Of a stretch of DNA of 64,000 nt, positions 33,601 through 44,292 are shown piece by piece. The stretch is taken from NCBI GenBank assembly GCA_029168955.1, contig JAPDOI010000106.1:333001-397000 (forward strand). The letters are read 5' to 3'. This DNA comes from Aplectana chamaeleonis. Taxonomy: Eukaryota > Nematoda > Chromadorea > Rhabditida > Cosmocercidae. The notes beneath the pieces were generated by a model. It made no database searches. It worked only from the letters and a program-made list of their open reading frames with translations, and was not told the origin of the DNA. Both the position numbers and the translations under genes were made by a program. How positions within the stretch are numbered: the stretch's first letter is position 1; the number at the start of each line of letters is the position of its first letter.

Positions 33601-36600
33601 TATAGCCACTTCCTGATTGCTGTCAATCGCCTTATCGCTATAATGTTCCCAATACAGTACACGTACGTTGTTTCGGTTTCGTGGCCACGTCCTTCTTTCT
33701 ACATATTCCCTGAAATCACGACTCCAACCAAAAATCAGGGCTCCGTAATAGGGAGGAAAAAATTGTCATTAGAGAGAACTAGAGTAACGGTGTTGTGTCG
33801 ACTTCTTTCAGCAGAGCCAACAAAATGAGTGATTGGAGGCTAAAAGACTAAATAGGCTCTGTGTGGTATACCATAGAGCGGGATGAGATGACCAGCGAGA
33901 TAACCCTCAACCTTATGGTTAGACATGCAAGCCATATAAGGCGTAAGCGTAAGCAACGCTGACATTATCTAGAACCGAGAGTGGTGGCAAGAAACTGCAG
34001 GGTCGCCACGCAGACCCCGCTCTCTCCCATTTGCATGCGAGAGTGAATAGCGCACATTACGTAGGATTGGGTTAAAATGTGCGCGAGGACACGTTTTTGT
34101 GTCTTTTGGTCCTTTTTGAATAACTCGCTTCGAACTCAACATTTTGCAAAACAAAGGTGACAAGCATGATCCTGGCATTGAGGGCTATCCAGTGGTCGTA
34201 GGTACCGTCGGGATTTCTTTGAGAACTATAGAAGTTTAGCAATCAGCCAGATCTCCCTTCGCTACGGTACCGTAATTACAAACTTGGCTGACTGCGAAAC
34301 TTCTATTGTTCTCAACCAAACTACCACAAAAGCTATACCATTCGGTAGCTTTCAACACCAGGATAATGAATATCACCATAGTTTCGCTCAAAGTTGAGTC
34401 TGAAGCGAGTTATTCAAAAAGGACGAAAAAGGAGCAAAAACGCGTCCTCGCGCGCTTTCTGGGCAAATCCTGATTTGGTGAAGTTGTCATGTCCTCACTT
34501 TGCTAACAGTAGCAGGACTGCGCTCAAGTTTTACGCAACAATTATTCATTTTGTAGACGGACCTTTTCTTTACGACAAACGGTCTCATTTTTGGCGGCTT
34601 CTTGGATTATTTCCTTTCTTCAGACTGCTATCAGCTTCTGGGGTAAGCCACATGAATTTCTCTGATACTCTAAACTTTTCCATACTTTAGTGGTGCTCCT
34701 CATTAGATAAGTTACAGATGGATGCGACATTGCGTTCTACGTCGAATCACTCACGCTGGCTTACTCTGATACCGCATGCGGACAATTTATGGGGTTCTAC
34801 CTGGATTTCTTGCACGGAACGTCAGTGTGCCTATTAGTTGCTTGTATAGATACAATAACCTTATTTGCTATCATAAAGGAAACAAAGGTATTATTTCATC
34901 GTTAGCTGTAAGCAACTCTGCTGAATGTCATGCTGACTTCGAATGTTTCAGAGAATGGCGGCATTGAGCATGACGAGTGATGAGGTCCGGGGGTTGAAGA
35001 AGAATATTCGCTTTTACATTCAGGTATAACTGAATCCTGGTGTTTGAGTAATTATGAGGCATTCAGCTGATGAATCACAGCCACACAAAAACCGCTCGAA
35101 AATTTGCGACCTACGGCACTAGTGGCTTTTCGAAATAGCGTTTCCCAAGAAGGGGTGTGCGAGATTTGCTAATTTTCCTAATTTCTCTTTTCTGCTTAAG
35201 TTTACCGCCTGTTTTCCGTTTTCTGGAAGAAAATGCGGAAGTTTAGAAAAATCAAAGAAGAGTTCATTGATGCCAGTGATAGTATAGAACCGGAAATTAG
35301 AGACGCAGACCGTAATTTTCTTGACTGAGCTACATTTTCGCCTTGTTCTCCCTTTTTACAATTTATATCAGCATGGAATATTTACTCTTATACTAGATTA
35401 CTGTTTCGCAGAAGCACCTGGGTGATGCCTGAGTTTTTATAACCGGATTCCTGCCCTCAGGATTGAAGGCAATGTTCACGATCAACAACGTTTTTCTGTT
35501 TTTTCGCCTATCTTGAAAACGGCCCCATGCTGATTTCAATGATGTCTCTAAAATCGTACAAAAACTTCTGGGAACGGAGTTATGGTCCCTCAAAAATTGA
35601 GCTTAGGAAACATGGTGGACGTGTTGTCCGAGGCTTGTAACTTCCGTCTTTTGCAGCCGATGTATGCGAGCTGACCTGAGTATTCCTAGTGGAAACTGAA
35701 ACACATTTTTTATCGTGAACACTGCCTTTAAGCGAACATCACCTTGATGAGAGGAATATGGGACCTCTTTCACAGCTTAATTGTTCAAGGTGGCTTAGCC
35801 GAAATAAGTTGGAGACGTTTAGGTCAACCCTTCTGAATGTACGTACCATTCTTGTTTACAATGTCACAAATGTACCTTTTTTCCTAATTGAAGAGAAGTT
35901 TCAATAGATTAAACTTAAATACATTTTGCCAGATTCAGTTTAGCGAATGGACGAGGTGCGGTCATTTCGCCGGGCCGTGCGGCATCAGCGACACCATCAG
36001 CCAGCAGTTTCGATCGCCCGCGACTATATGTTTACCGCCACAGCCCCGTCCGTTCACTAGATTTTATTCTAGAGAGAGACCATATGCATGTTTTAACGTT
36101 TTGTGTTTTCTGAAAATTTTGGATTTTCTTGTTCTTTTGTTGTCTGAATTTTTCTTCCGCAGAGTCCACTTACCCCTGTCCCTAACGCACACAGTCGGTA
36201 CAATACCGCTCATGGGATTTCTCTGACATTCGCTTGGGAGTTGCCTCGATGAAAAGTAAGAGTCGCCTCGTGACATCGAGGCAACTCCCGCCAAATCGGC
36301 TTCGGCGTAGCCTCATTACGGTGAAATTGTAGCCCCAGCTGGGAAAAAAGTGAGGCGACTCTAGTGACAGCCCGATGAGATGCCGTCTCGCCTTACTCTC
36401 GCCCCACTCTCGCCTCACATTCTTCTCACATTAAGAGTTCTGTGGTGAAATTGTCGCCTCACATTCTTCTCACACCAAGAATTTTGTAGTGAAATTGTCG
36501 CCTCACATTCTTCCCACACTGCGAATTTTGTCGTGGAATCGTGGATTTTCCTATACCTCAGCACCTATCGCTTCGCATTCCTCTCACTGTAGTAAAAAAC

Positions 36601-39485
36601 TCATTGCATACCATTGTTTATTTATCGAAACCATAACTTCAATTAATCCAACAGTGGAAAAGTGATTACGAAAACAACAAAAAACATTAGAAAAACTTAA
36701 AAAGTATAACAATTGTTCGTCTTCAACTAAGCGGTAAGAGAGTACCACATCCTTCCACGGTATTTTGAGCACAATCACCACACTCAACATCAGAATAGGG
36801 AAAAAATCACAAACAAATGGTCTGCAGGGTCATGACAGATTACATCTGATTCGTTAATAACAAGAGGGATAGCAATTTCCTAAATAACCATAATCCTCAC
36901 AGAAAAGGAGGTAAACTCAATGACATTCACACCACCGGTATGAGGGACTTAAAGCCAGAAAAACCGGTGTCGAGAAAACCGTAAGAGAGTATGCACCTAT
37001 AACAAGAAGGAACAACAACTACAACCAGAAATCCTCACTGCAACCTAGTACGAAGAAACACATAATAAAGCAATGATGATGTGATGACAGGAAAGCGTAT
37101 GAGTGTTAGCATGCGCGCGGGCAGTGGTCCCCGTAAAATTATTGACAGCCGGCCTCCAAGTATACTGTAGATCGACGAGAATCGCCAGATCGCTCGTTTT
37201 TGAGGCAGAAAAGCTGGTATTCTGCCATGTTAGCAAGAACGACTTGATTGTAGATCATTTAAACACTAATCAGGCACTGTTAGCTTATCATAATCAGCTG
37301 AGAAAGTGAAAACCCAACGATTTCGAGAATTTCGGGCTGGGAAACAGAAAATCATGTTGACACGGAAATTGCAACATTTATCCTTCTTAACACAAATAAG
37401 GAACTGATACCTCATCAAATCGCACTGATAAGGTCATAGGTCTGCTATTTTCATTTTTCAGCCCCTAACTAATGGCGTATTTGTTTTTACCTGAGCCACA
37501 GCATACATATGGAAGTTTTTCAAAACATCCTTGGCATCAGCCTCACATTCCTTCAGTACGATATCCATGCTGTAATCGTTAATTTTTCATTACTTTTAGC
37601 TCATGCGATGAACGGTTTTTTTTATTCTACACTTCTGCCCCTGTTAGTTTTCACTATTCGGTATTTTTGTCCAGATGGACTAACTTCTTCGTTTTTAGAG
37701 AATTTGGCGTTAGTTGTGATGTTTTTTGACAAGGAGAAAACAATGAACTTCCGGAATAGGATCACTGAACAGGATCTGGGAGCTATACCAAGCAATTACC
37801 ACCTCAACTTGAAAGGAGAACCTGGAAACCTAGCTCTGGAACCGAGGAGTACGACAGAAAAAGCAAACCAACAGAGAAAAAATCAAATTGGAACTTTTCT
37901 AGAATCGGAATAAACTCAAAAACCAAAAAAATGAAAGCACTAGCTTGGCGGGGTGATATGTAAAAGATAATGAATTAAATCCTGGCAAAACTGTTTGGTC
38001 GATACTTATTATTTGTTAAGGAATTGAAGGCCCAGAAGCTCCATGCTTGGACACTTTGAGTGTGAAAACATGGGAGAGCTAGAGATTTCCATGAAAAAAT
38101 CTGAAGTTTTGAGCTAATCAACCCTTGATGAGTGGAGCGTATCCTACTTCGATGCGACGGAACTCAACTATTATTGATAAAGACTACCTTTCAAGGCTCA
38201 CTGTCACTTCTCTCAACCGTAGTTACTAATTAATAAGCGTGGGAAATGTTACTCACCTTCGAATTGATCCCATAGACGACGAAGTGACTGGCGCCGGCAG
38301 AGTGTTTCGCAACATAATTGCGGCAACTATTCAAATTTCGCCTAAACAGCGTGCTTTCATGAGAGTTTCGTTGGAAGAAAAGGCGCGAGCTGGGGGGACT
38401 TTTTTCTAGAAGTCGCCTCACATTTTCACCACTTTTTTCCCACTTTTTTCGGCGATGGCTTCGGCGCGACGTGAGAAGAATGTAGAGCAGCCGAAAAAAG
38501 TGGGCGTAACCGGACCCGCCCTACGAGGCGACTCCCAAGCGAATGTCAGAGTTGGTCAGAAATCGAGCGAGGTCGGGTTTTCGCGTCTTTTTCGTATAAC
38601 TCGCTTCAATGTCAAATTTGAGCGAAACTAGGGAGATATTCATAATCCAGGCGTGGAGGGCTATCCAATGGTGTAGCTATTGTAAGGATTTCGTTGAGAA
38701 CCATGGAAATTTCGCAATCAACCAGCTCTCTATATACGTTAGACACAGGGGAACGCAGACGGAGACGGCAGCGCCCCATCCCTCATGGTACCGTAATCAC
38801 AAACCTGGGTGATTACGAAACTTCTGTACTTCTCAACGTAATCCCCACAAAGGCTAAACCATTGGGTAGCCCTCAACGCGAGGATTACGAATATCTCCCT
38901 AGTTTCGCTCTGAGTTGACTTTGAAGCGAGTTATACAAAAAAGACAAAAAAGACGCGAAAACCCGACCTCGCTCGCTTTCTGACCAAATCCTACGAGCGG
39001 TATTGTAGACGTAGCGCTGTCGAATATGTAATTCAGGTTACGCCTTGACTTTTGAAGCCATTCCTCATAGCAGCAAGCCGCGGAAAAATCTATAATATAT
39101 GATCTTGCCCTGTGCAAGCCCACAAAGACGCGTTTACTCACGTATATATGTATGTATGTATCTACGTTCAGGGTTGTATACAAGGAGTGTGTTTTATACT
39201 GGTTTCTTCGTCTCTGTATCTAATCTCACCCCTTGCGGAAACGAAAATTACGAAATTCGTCTCGTCAACGTTCCTGTATGAGTTAATGGCTCTTGTGCAG
39301 GGGTAAGCGTTTGTGTGATCTTGATTCAATTTAGTGAAAATATTTTGCATTTTTTCAGATTAACTATCTTCATTTGTCATGAAAAATTTCGATTATTCAT
39401 TTGTCGCCCGAAGCAGTTGATGAAAGGAAAGAGTGGAAACCACTCTGTTACCAAAGTTCACTCAATCCAGCGTTTGTCTTCGTAG
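27615..39485 (+). CDS. Serpentine chemoreceptor gene 1, srx-type 7TM GPCR
   Basis: Eight exons join in frame: 27615-27665, 33070-33230, 33519-33662, 34557-34642, 34718-34887, 34952-35023, 39172-39302 and 39359-39485. They total 942 nt, or 313 residues plus a stop. All junctions are GT/AG and phases match. The protein is a nematode 7TM receptor. TM1-TM2 is LNLSAVALIYRSRSLHNAFG then ICASHLIAD; TM3 is GGQLILLFWFTAIYSHFLIA then VNRLIAI; the loop before TM5 starts FWDGC; TM5 has FYLDF and DTITL; the third inner loop ends KKNIRFYIQ. This pattern fits class Srx (Pfam 7TM_GPCR_Srx) by recall. It is expected at the plasma membrane of sensory neurons, probably in chemosensation. The long introns 1 and 6 (5.4 and 4.1 kb) are filled with MITEs, but coding is intact. 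The paralogue lies at 49687-59167. Confidence 0.85.
27824..28813. mobile_element. Longer diverged relative of the CCGAATGAG MITE family
   Basis: The left end is ATGTGTGTCCGTAGGAGAC and the right end in reverse complement is AAGTGTGTCGGAATGAAAG. Both are followed by a GGCGGCC-rich block as in the short MITEs. About 990 bp, inside intron 1 of receptor gene 1. The interior (28333-28563) holds a 76-codon frame overlapping the repeat shared with 20767-20835, not a recognised gene. Boundaries are approximate. Confidence 0.5.
29676..29860 (-). repeat. SINE-like repeat copy 1
   Basis: On the minus strand the copy contains a TGATGCAGTACGATAGGGC box and about 45 bases later GGTTCAATCTCGCCCGGAG. These resemble the A and B boxes of a tRNA-type Pol III promoter. 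Related copies are at 30003-30160 and 30305-30450. The repeat lies in intron 1 of receptor gene 1. Confidence 0.5.
30003..30160 (-). repeat. SINE-like repeat copy 2
   Basis: This matches 29676-29860 over the core (TCCGGGCGAGA to CAACTGCTCGG) with moderate divergence and keeps the B-box-like GGTTCAGTCTC on the minus strand. Confidence 0.5.
30305..30450 (+). repeat. SINE-like repeat copy 3 (opposite orientation)
   Basis: The same repeat as 29676-29860 but inverted. The + strand shows TGGTGCAGTGCGATAAGGCG and then GGTTCAATCTCGCC. Together with copy 2 it forms a potential stem in the intron. Confidence 0.5.
31301..31584. mobile_element. TA-flanked MITE, CCGAATGAGAATGGCGGCC family, copy 2
   Basis: 284 bp between TA dinucleotides (31299-31300, 31585-31586). 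The termini are AGGTGCGTCCGAATGAGAAT and, at the right, ATTCTCATTCGGGCACGCTT. High similarity to copy 1 (26727-27001) across the body, including GACGAGCATGCGAAAAGTC. Confidence 0.82.
31591..31818. mobile_element. GC-rich foldback MITE, 228 bp
   Basis: CAGGCCATAAAACGGCCAAA at the left is mirrored at the right end (TTTGGCCGTTTTATGGCCTG). The whole element is nearly a perfect palindrome, with arms of about 95 bp and a loop of CGCGCGGCGGCC repeats. It abuts the preceding MITE. Confidence 0.85.
32303..32585 (+). repeat. Dispersed repeat, copy 2
   Basis: Partner of 3370-3665 in reverse complement, containing ATTACGGTGAATTACGGTAG and CGGGAGTTATTCGGGGTGGT. In intron 1 of receptor gene 1. Confidence 0.65.
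32948..33042. mobile_element. Small inverted-repeat element upstream of exon 2
   Basis: GAGTGACCAGACCTGGTTG is mirrored by CAACCAGGTCTGGTCATCC, with outer CACTCTCA / TTGACAGTG continuing the pairing. It ends only about 30 bases before the exon 2 acceptor of receptor gene 1. Confidence 0.6.
33070..33230 (+). CDS. Receptor gene 1, exon 2 (TM1 and TM2)
   Basis: 161 nt, acceptor TTCAG and donor GTGAGT. Encodes TM1 (VGIVGIMLNLSAVALIY), a short basic inner loop RSRSLHN, and TM2 running to ILYGLWLGPSMI. The length and phase equal gene 2 exon 2. Confidence 0.85.
33519..33662 (+). CDS. Receptor gene 1, exon 3 (TM3)
   Basis: 144 nt between TTTTTCAG and GTACGT. Encodes the outer loop with a potential N-glycosylation NNS and TM3 ending in NRLIAIMFP, the nematode counterpart of the DRY region. 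Same length as gene 2 exon 3. Confidence 0.85.
34058..34480. mobile_element. MITE with GGATTTG..CAGAAAGCG ends, in intron 3
   Basis: Inverted termini: GGATTGGGTTAAAATGTGCG and then CGAGGACACG at the left, CGCGTCCTCGCGCGCTTTCTG and then GGCAAATCC at the right. The arms continue through GAATAACTCGCTTC / GAAGCGAGTTATTC. The same family forms the outer element at 36199-39007. Confidence 0.75.
34557..34642 (+). CDS. Receptor gene 1, exon 4 (TM4)
   Basis: 86 nt between TTTTGTAG and GTAAGC. Encodes TFSLRQTVSFLAASWIISFL then QTAISFW, TM4 with its conserved Trp. Same length and phase as gene 2 exon 4. Confidence 0.85.
34718..34887 (+). CDS. Receptor gene 1, exon 5 (second outer loop and TM5)
   Basis: 170 nt between GTTACAG and GTATTA. 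Encodes GCDIAFYVESLTLAYSDTAC with two cysteines, then GFYLDFLHGTSVCLLVACID and TITLFAIIKETK. Confidence 0.85.
34952..35023 (+). CDS. Receptor gene 1, exon 6 (third inner loop)
   Basis: 72 nt, phase 0 at both ends, between TGTTTCAG and GTATAA. Encodes RMAALSMTSDEVRGLKKNIR then FYIQ; the basic end leads into TM6. Confidence 0.85.
35463..35731. mobile_element. AGGCAG-TTAA MITE, short copy
   Basis: The left end is TGAAGGCAATGTTCACGAT; the right end ATCGTGAACACTGCCTTTAA finishes in TTAA. About 270 bp, an internally deleted version of the 490-500 bp copies at 50376-50876 and 57158-57646. In intron 6 of receptor gene 1. Confidence 0.75.
36221..38551. mobile_element. Nested 2.3-kb inverted-repeat element
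   Basis: It begins CTCTGACATTCGCTTGGGAG and ends CTCCCAAGCGAATGTCAGAG, a perfect 20-bp terminal inverted repeat that continues imperfectly as TYGCCTCG. TT stands on both sides (left flank GGATTT, right flank TTGGTC). A short tandem repeat of about 44 bp (CGCCTCACATTCTTCTCACA units) lies at about 36405-36540, and a related CGCCTCACATTTTC stretch lies near the right end. A 134-codon frame (37509-37913) has no recognisable family. The transposon class is undetermined. Confidence 0.8.
36405..36540 (+). repeat. Tandem repeat, three units of about 44 bp
   Basis: Units read CGCCTCACATTCTTCTCACA followed by an AAGARTTYTGTRGTGAAATTGT tail, with the third unit diverged. It is subterminal in the 36221-38551 element and may represent transposase-binding repeats. 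Confidence 0.7.
39172..39302 (+). CDS. Receptor gene 1, exon 7 (TM6 to start of TM7)
   Basis: 131 nt between TACGTTCAG and GTAAGC. Encodes GCIQGVCFILVSSSLYLISP, then LAETKITKFVSSTFLYELMA and LVQ. The position after the long intron 6 is confirmed by the identical-length exon in gene 2. Confidence 0.84.
39359..39485 (+). CDS. Receptor gene 1, exon 8 (C-terminal tail and stop)
   Basis: 127 nt from a TTTTTTCAG acceptor to TAG at 39483-39485. Encodes the end of TM7 (LTIFICHEKFRLFICRPKQL) and a basic, Ser-rich cytoplasmic tail ending HSIQRLSS. Confidence 0.82.
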
Positions 39486-40875
39486 TTGCAATATAATTTT
39501 GTGAATAAATCAGATATACATTTTCTATCGGCGAAGACCTGCATTCATCAGTGCGCTTAGTTTGAGCCGAGCTGAGTTGGTCTACGAAATCATCCTCAGC
39601 TAAAGGCACGGGTGAGCACACAGCCAGCCATCCCTCTAGATCATGATTTGCTTCCTTGTATAAATTTTGAAGAAAACCTGATATCATCCTGCCAAATTCC
39701 ATCTTGGCCTCCTACTGAAGGTCTCATATTACTAATGCGAGTTTCTCAGCTAGAGTTGTTGCAGAAATTTTTCAGGCTAGCGATTCCCCATGTCCAGGTT
39801 TGGTCAATGCCTACACGACTTTGGATTACGCATAGCCAGTTCTTCTCAGTTGAAATTTTCCTGCCTAGCCCAGAGAGCTGGTCAGCTGAGGTTATTGTTC
39901 TACCGTTGCTTCACCAAAAATACTGACTTATAGGACAAGATTCAAACGTGGTTTTACTCCATAGAAGCTCGAAAACTAGCAGTAGGTGCGAGAGGAAGCC
40001 ATATGTGATCGACAAAAATATTCGCTACCTTTTTTCGTAATATTTTGCGATGTCTTTAGAATGCTCTAAGTATATTATTAAAGCGGAGGTGCCGACGGAC
40101 CACGGGCTTTGGGTCCAGTCATGCGTAAGTCTAAACATTGATTGTGAAGCCTAGCTTGCTCGAATGAGTCCAGGCGGAGCAGGTCCAGGCATACAGGAGC
40201 AGCTGCTGGAAACTCACCCGCGGTCTGTGATTGGTCGGGGGCGTGTCCGCAAGAGTTGGATTAATGAGGTCTATAGCCGGGAGCTGCTACTAGAGTGTAG
40301 ATTGTCTCTGTGGAATACTTAGCGCTCCCAAGCTGCTGCAGCTTTGAAGCGCCCTCTTAGCTCCTCCCCTGATTCACTGTCATTGGCTGGAATAGTTATG
40401 CTGCAGGAGCTGCTCGGTGAAGGAGTGCTGCACTTGCAGCTGCACCGTGCAGTTTGGGACAACTATCAGGGCCCAGCATCTGTGGAGGGCTTGCGCCAAT
40501 GGGTGGTGGTGGGGGGGGGGGTCATGGAAATTCTTGGAGACAAACCAAAAGTTGGAAGGGGAATCGTGTAACATTCAGGTGAAAATTTGTAATTTTTCGA
40601 AATTATACGACGCATCGAAAATCAAAATTTCAACTTCGAAAAAGAAGCCGAACTTCTCACAGGATTCCCCACAAATTGCCACAGTTTCATTTCCCAAACC
40701 GCCTGGTTACAAGAATTCATTCGAGGTAAGGGGGTGGACGTTGGCAAGCCGCGTTGGAGTTTTTGCCATCACTTTCCAACGAATTTCGAAACACCGAGGG
40801 TCCATACTCTTGAGGTAATGGGACTGAGTGAAAATCTATACACAGCTTTTTCTCGCAGCCTCTGAAACTTCTGAA
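39486..40875. other. 3' flank of receptor gene 1, no gene recognised
   Basis: Contains the 3' UTR. Frames at 39448-39702 (minus) and 39612-39926 (plus) show no family. A GC-richer patch at 40080-40540 contains two CCAAT-like boxes, a GC-box-like GGGGGCGTG and a run of 12 G's. I cannot tell whether it is a promoter or repeat DNA. Confidence 0.4.
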
Positions 40876-41326
40876 TTAAAGGCAGGGTTCGCGATAAAAA
40901 CAACTTTTAAACTCTCCTCATAAGAATGTAGATTTGGCCATCACAAAAGTAAAAATAAGTGAAAATAACCAGAAATTCGCGGGAAAACTGCTCAAAAATA
41001 AAGTATAATGGCTAATTACCGGTGTCGGCCGGCCCCCTAATTAACGCGATTTTCATTAATGCTTGCTTATACGACATTTATTTTACTGTTAAAGTAATCA
41101 GTAGTCTCCAGAAATGTTCAGAAATTAATTTAGGAGCAAAATAAAAGTTGACAAAGCGGGCTTTTACCCAAATCTCTATAATTGGGGGCGGGAGGACACC
41201 AAGCAATAACTTGCTTCTGAGCGTTTTTTCTCCAATTGTTTACTTATTTTCACTTTTGTGATGGCCAGATCTACCATTCCATGGGTATAGCCCAACAACT
41301 GATTTTATCGAGAACCCTGCCTTTAA
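40876..41326. mobile_element. AGGCAG-TTAA MITE, variant copy
   Basis: TTAAAGGCAGGGTTCGCGAT at the left and ATCGAGAACCCTGCCTTTAA at the right, 451 bp. Both ends carry TTAA outside AGGCAG. Internal TCACTTTTGTGATGGCC and its partner GGCCATCACAAAAGT extend the pairing. Confidence 0.8.
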
Positions 41327-41990
41327 CTAGACATCGATTTTGTATGGCAACGTACAATACCGCCCACGAAACGTGCCCAAAAGCGCGTCGCCGACGCAAT
41401 TTTCAGTCCGAGACGGAAAAACACGACGAAAACGTCAAAAGCACTCAGAATGAACATTTCGAGAATATGACAACATCATTCGATTGGAATCGTCGCCCTG
41501 ATTTCGAAAATATTTTCAAACTTCAGAAAAACTCAAGTCTTGATCTACTTATGACCCATTTTCTCTCGAGAAGGTAAAGTCTTTCAGAGTAAGCATTTTT
41601 GAATTCTGAAAAGACCTTTCGCTCCGCCTCGCCGAGCTGATTGGAAATAGGTATTCGTTCTTCTAATAAAAACAATTTTGACCTACTTATGACTTTTATT
41701 CACCGACCGAGAAACCGAATTTTTCAAGATTTTGTATAATTTGATAAAAATTGGCCAAACAATTGAGGTGAAAAAATGTCTTCATATTTGAAAAAGACGC
41801 AGGTTTCAGCCTGTTTTTTGGCTAGTTATGGGCGAACTCTTCCCTGACCTCGTTAATTACCTTTGATCTTCGCCCTAATTACATGTAGTGCGTTCTCGAG
41901 AGAATCCATAGCAGCCAACAGAAAGACTGTGATCCAACTGAAATTTAGGGCTGATCCTCGATAAAGAGGTAAATAGTTCGGGGCTTAGCT

Positions 41991-42299
41991 GTGGCTGATT
42001 CGTGGTCAACAAAGAATGCGTGGCTAACTTGCGTAAAAGACCAGGTCACAACCACCCCTGATTGTTTGGAAGAATTTCACTCTACTTGTCAGAATTCACC
42101 AATATTCATCCATGAAATTATGAAAACTTGCGCTTTTTGTGCACCAGGAATTCCAGAAAATACAAGGAAACCATATTATAACATTTGGTCTCAATTGGAA
42201 ACCGTATCATGCCACATGGACAACAGCAGGATCCCGCAACAGACTTTACCCCAAATCCCACGGCAGGAATCACTGTCCTCCCTTATGTATGAGCCTTGA
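41991..42299 (+). other. Unrecognised Cys-containing open frame ending at a transposon TSD
   Basis: 102 codons with a protein-like composition and several cysteines (WLTCVKDQ, PDCLEEFHSTCQNSP, KTCAFCAPG). No family is recognised and no clear acceptor is seen. Its stop TGA lies inside the 8-bp duplication beside the hAT-like element at 42301, and the stop would exist without the insertion too. It may be an exon or a chance frame. Confidence 0.2.
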
Positions 42300-42777
42300 T
42301 CAGGGATGAGCGGAAAATTTTTCTGAACTTCGGAAATCGGAAATCGGAAATCGGAAGGACCTTCTCAATTTCGGAAATCGGAATTCGGAAATCGGAAAGC
42401 CAAAAACCATCGGAAATCGGAATGCGGAAATCGGAAATCGGAAATACATTCAGTGAAATTCTTAACGCTCCCCCTGGTGACTGCGTGTACCAAAGAACTT
42501 GAACTTATCCTTCTTTACTGAAAGTTTTCATGCAAACACAATTAACTCTGGCTTTGTGAAAAGTGAAAACGGACCTCGAATCCAAATTCAGCGCCCAAAA
42601 TAACCCTCTGGGAATTTGGCCAGGGAGAGCGTAAAAATTTTTTATCTCGTGAATATTTCCGATTTCTTCCGCATTTTCAGGCTTTTTTTCGGAAATCGGA
42701 AATCGGAAGGCCAAAAACCATCGGAAATCGGAATTCGGAAATCGGAAATCGGAATTCCGCTCATCCCTGGCCTTGAT
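42293..42777. mobile_element. Short hAT-like element with 8-bp TSD
   Basis: The body 42301-42769 (469 bp) begins CAGGGATGAGCGGAA and ends TTCCGCTCATCCCTG. It is flanked by GCCTTGAT at 42293-42300 and 42770-42777. About half of it consists of GGAAATCGG / CGGAAATCGGAAT motifs in both subterminal regions. It is non-coding. The same motif and a near-identical terminus occur in the palindrome arms (1167 and 4363). Confidence 0.92.
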
Positions 42778-43529
42778 CCGTTCGACTTTTTCATGAAGGA
42801 TTGGTGGAAGACAAGCTATGGACTCGGAAATTAAACGGGACGATGGTAGGGAAAGACTGAGCGAAACTAAAGCAATCTGAACGTCTACGGATTGCTGCGC
42901 AGCATCACTTTTTAATCCCACGTCCGAAGGGATACCTTAAAACCAAAGATGTATACTGTGTGTGGTTCATGTGGAGGTCGTAATTAGCTATGTTTTCGAG
43001 CTACTATAACAGGAAAACAATCCTCTGCTTGATATTTTGTACTCTTCATAGACAGCATTTCGCGCGCGCCAATACTTAGTTGACACCCTGTAGGTGCAGA
43101 AGAACAATATCTTTGAGGGACTTTTTGATCACTCCGCGTTTTTTCTTGTCGTATTCATTCGTTCCAGAGTTTGCCCAACGAAATTTCTTGTGAATCATTC
43201 ACTGAGTTTTTTACTATCTGGGAGATGTCTTTCTATTCATACCTATGTAGGGCCTACGTGACGTCATAATAACAAAGTTGTGGTGAGAGAAACGGATACT
43301 GGGACATCTACATAAAAGCCCCTCTATGTGCCTGTTTAGGGTTGTCCACAGTGTGTGTGCTACCTGCTTGCCATCTCATCCTCCGCGCTGTCCGGAGTAC
43401 TGGGTAACACGAGGTTGATGAACTTTGTCATGAGAACATTTATATATGAGATATGCTCGCTTTTAAATTGGTATTCATTATTCACGTTGCACTGCTAGTT
43501 ACACGCGTCTGAAAAGTTAATAATTTATA

Positions 43530-44292
43530 CTGATTCTTCTGATCTTTCACGAGCATTTCCGTTCGCTACTTTGTCGAGTGGCACAGTGATGGAGAGGTGG
43601 AAAAGGAAAGACCTCTAGCGTAACTACTGTCACTCCTATAGCGCCAAGTGTAACTACATGATTTCTGTTTCGTTAATAAAGGTACATGAGTGGAATTAGA
43701 GCCGTCTACCAGACACGTGTATAAAAGCATGATGACATAAAATATGTCCGAATGAGACTGTCCGCCACGCGGTCCGCGGGTGTATCGAATAGCCATCGCG
43801 AAGTTATTTTTCGACCTAGATATGAACCGATTACCATGATTATCAGACAAATAGTAAACAATATCGTAGTCGGCTGAATCTCAGTCGTGGGTGGGCTCGT
43901 CCTAAAAAAGCCTTCGTGACGTGATGACACCCACGCCGACCGCGTGGGCCGACAGCCTCATTCGAACAGACTTTATGTACCATGAATTCGCTTTCCTGCA
44001 GCCCGCTTTCCTGTAGTTATCTTATAAACCGAGGGTTTCTGTTAGAAATCGAGTTGTGGAAATAGAGAAGTGATTATGAGTTGTCGTTCCGCTTCCATCA
44101 TAACGATATGACGCTTGACCCAGGAATTGAAAATGATGTGTCTATCTCACCAAAAGTTGAAGGCCTCTAACCCAAATGTAATAAATATCTATCGCTACAG
44201 CCTCGTCCATTCACTACACTAAACTCTAGGAAGAGACCATGCAGACGAAGGAGAAGCGATTGCTTCGGGATCCATATGCATGGAACTCAATG
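43530..44292 (+). repeat. Direct repeat, copy 1 (interrupted by a MITE)
   Basis: From CTGATTCTTCT to ATGGAACTCAATG this segment matches 45519-45998 nearly throughout, except for the 234-bp MITE at 43740-43973. Both copies keep a TATA-like ATAAAAGCATGAT run. With the second copy it encloses about 1.2 kb (44293-45518), as LTRs would, but no TG..CA ends or retroviral-type coding region is found. Confidence 0.78.
43740..43973. mobile_element. TA-flanked MITE, CCGAATGAG family, copy 3
   Basis: The ends are AAATATGTCCGAATGAGACT and, at the right, CTCATTCGAACAGACTT, between TA dinucleotides (43738-43739, 43974-43975). The homologous site in the other direct repeat (about 45713: GATCACATATGTATGC) lacks it, which shows the insertion point directly. 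Confidence 0.85.

Larger units (their letters stand above)
36199..39007. mobile_element. Outer MITE interrupted by a nested element
   Basis: The left stub TACAATACCGCTCATGGGAT is at 36199-36220. The rest of the element resumes at 38552 with TTGGTCAGAAATCGAGCG and ends at 39007 with CCTACGAGCGGTATTGTA. The two ends are inverted repeats once the inner element (36221-38551) is removed. The remaining body (38552-39007) closely resembles the MITE at 34058-34480. In intron 6 of receptor gene 1. Confidence 0.8.

Noticed and set aside
37509..37913. 134-codon frame inside the 36221-38551 element as its transposase
   Set aside because: No DDE or other recombinase motif and mostly hydrophobic or low-complexity; it cannot be supported as a transposase.
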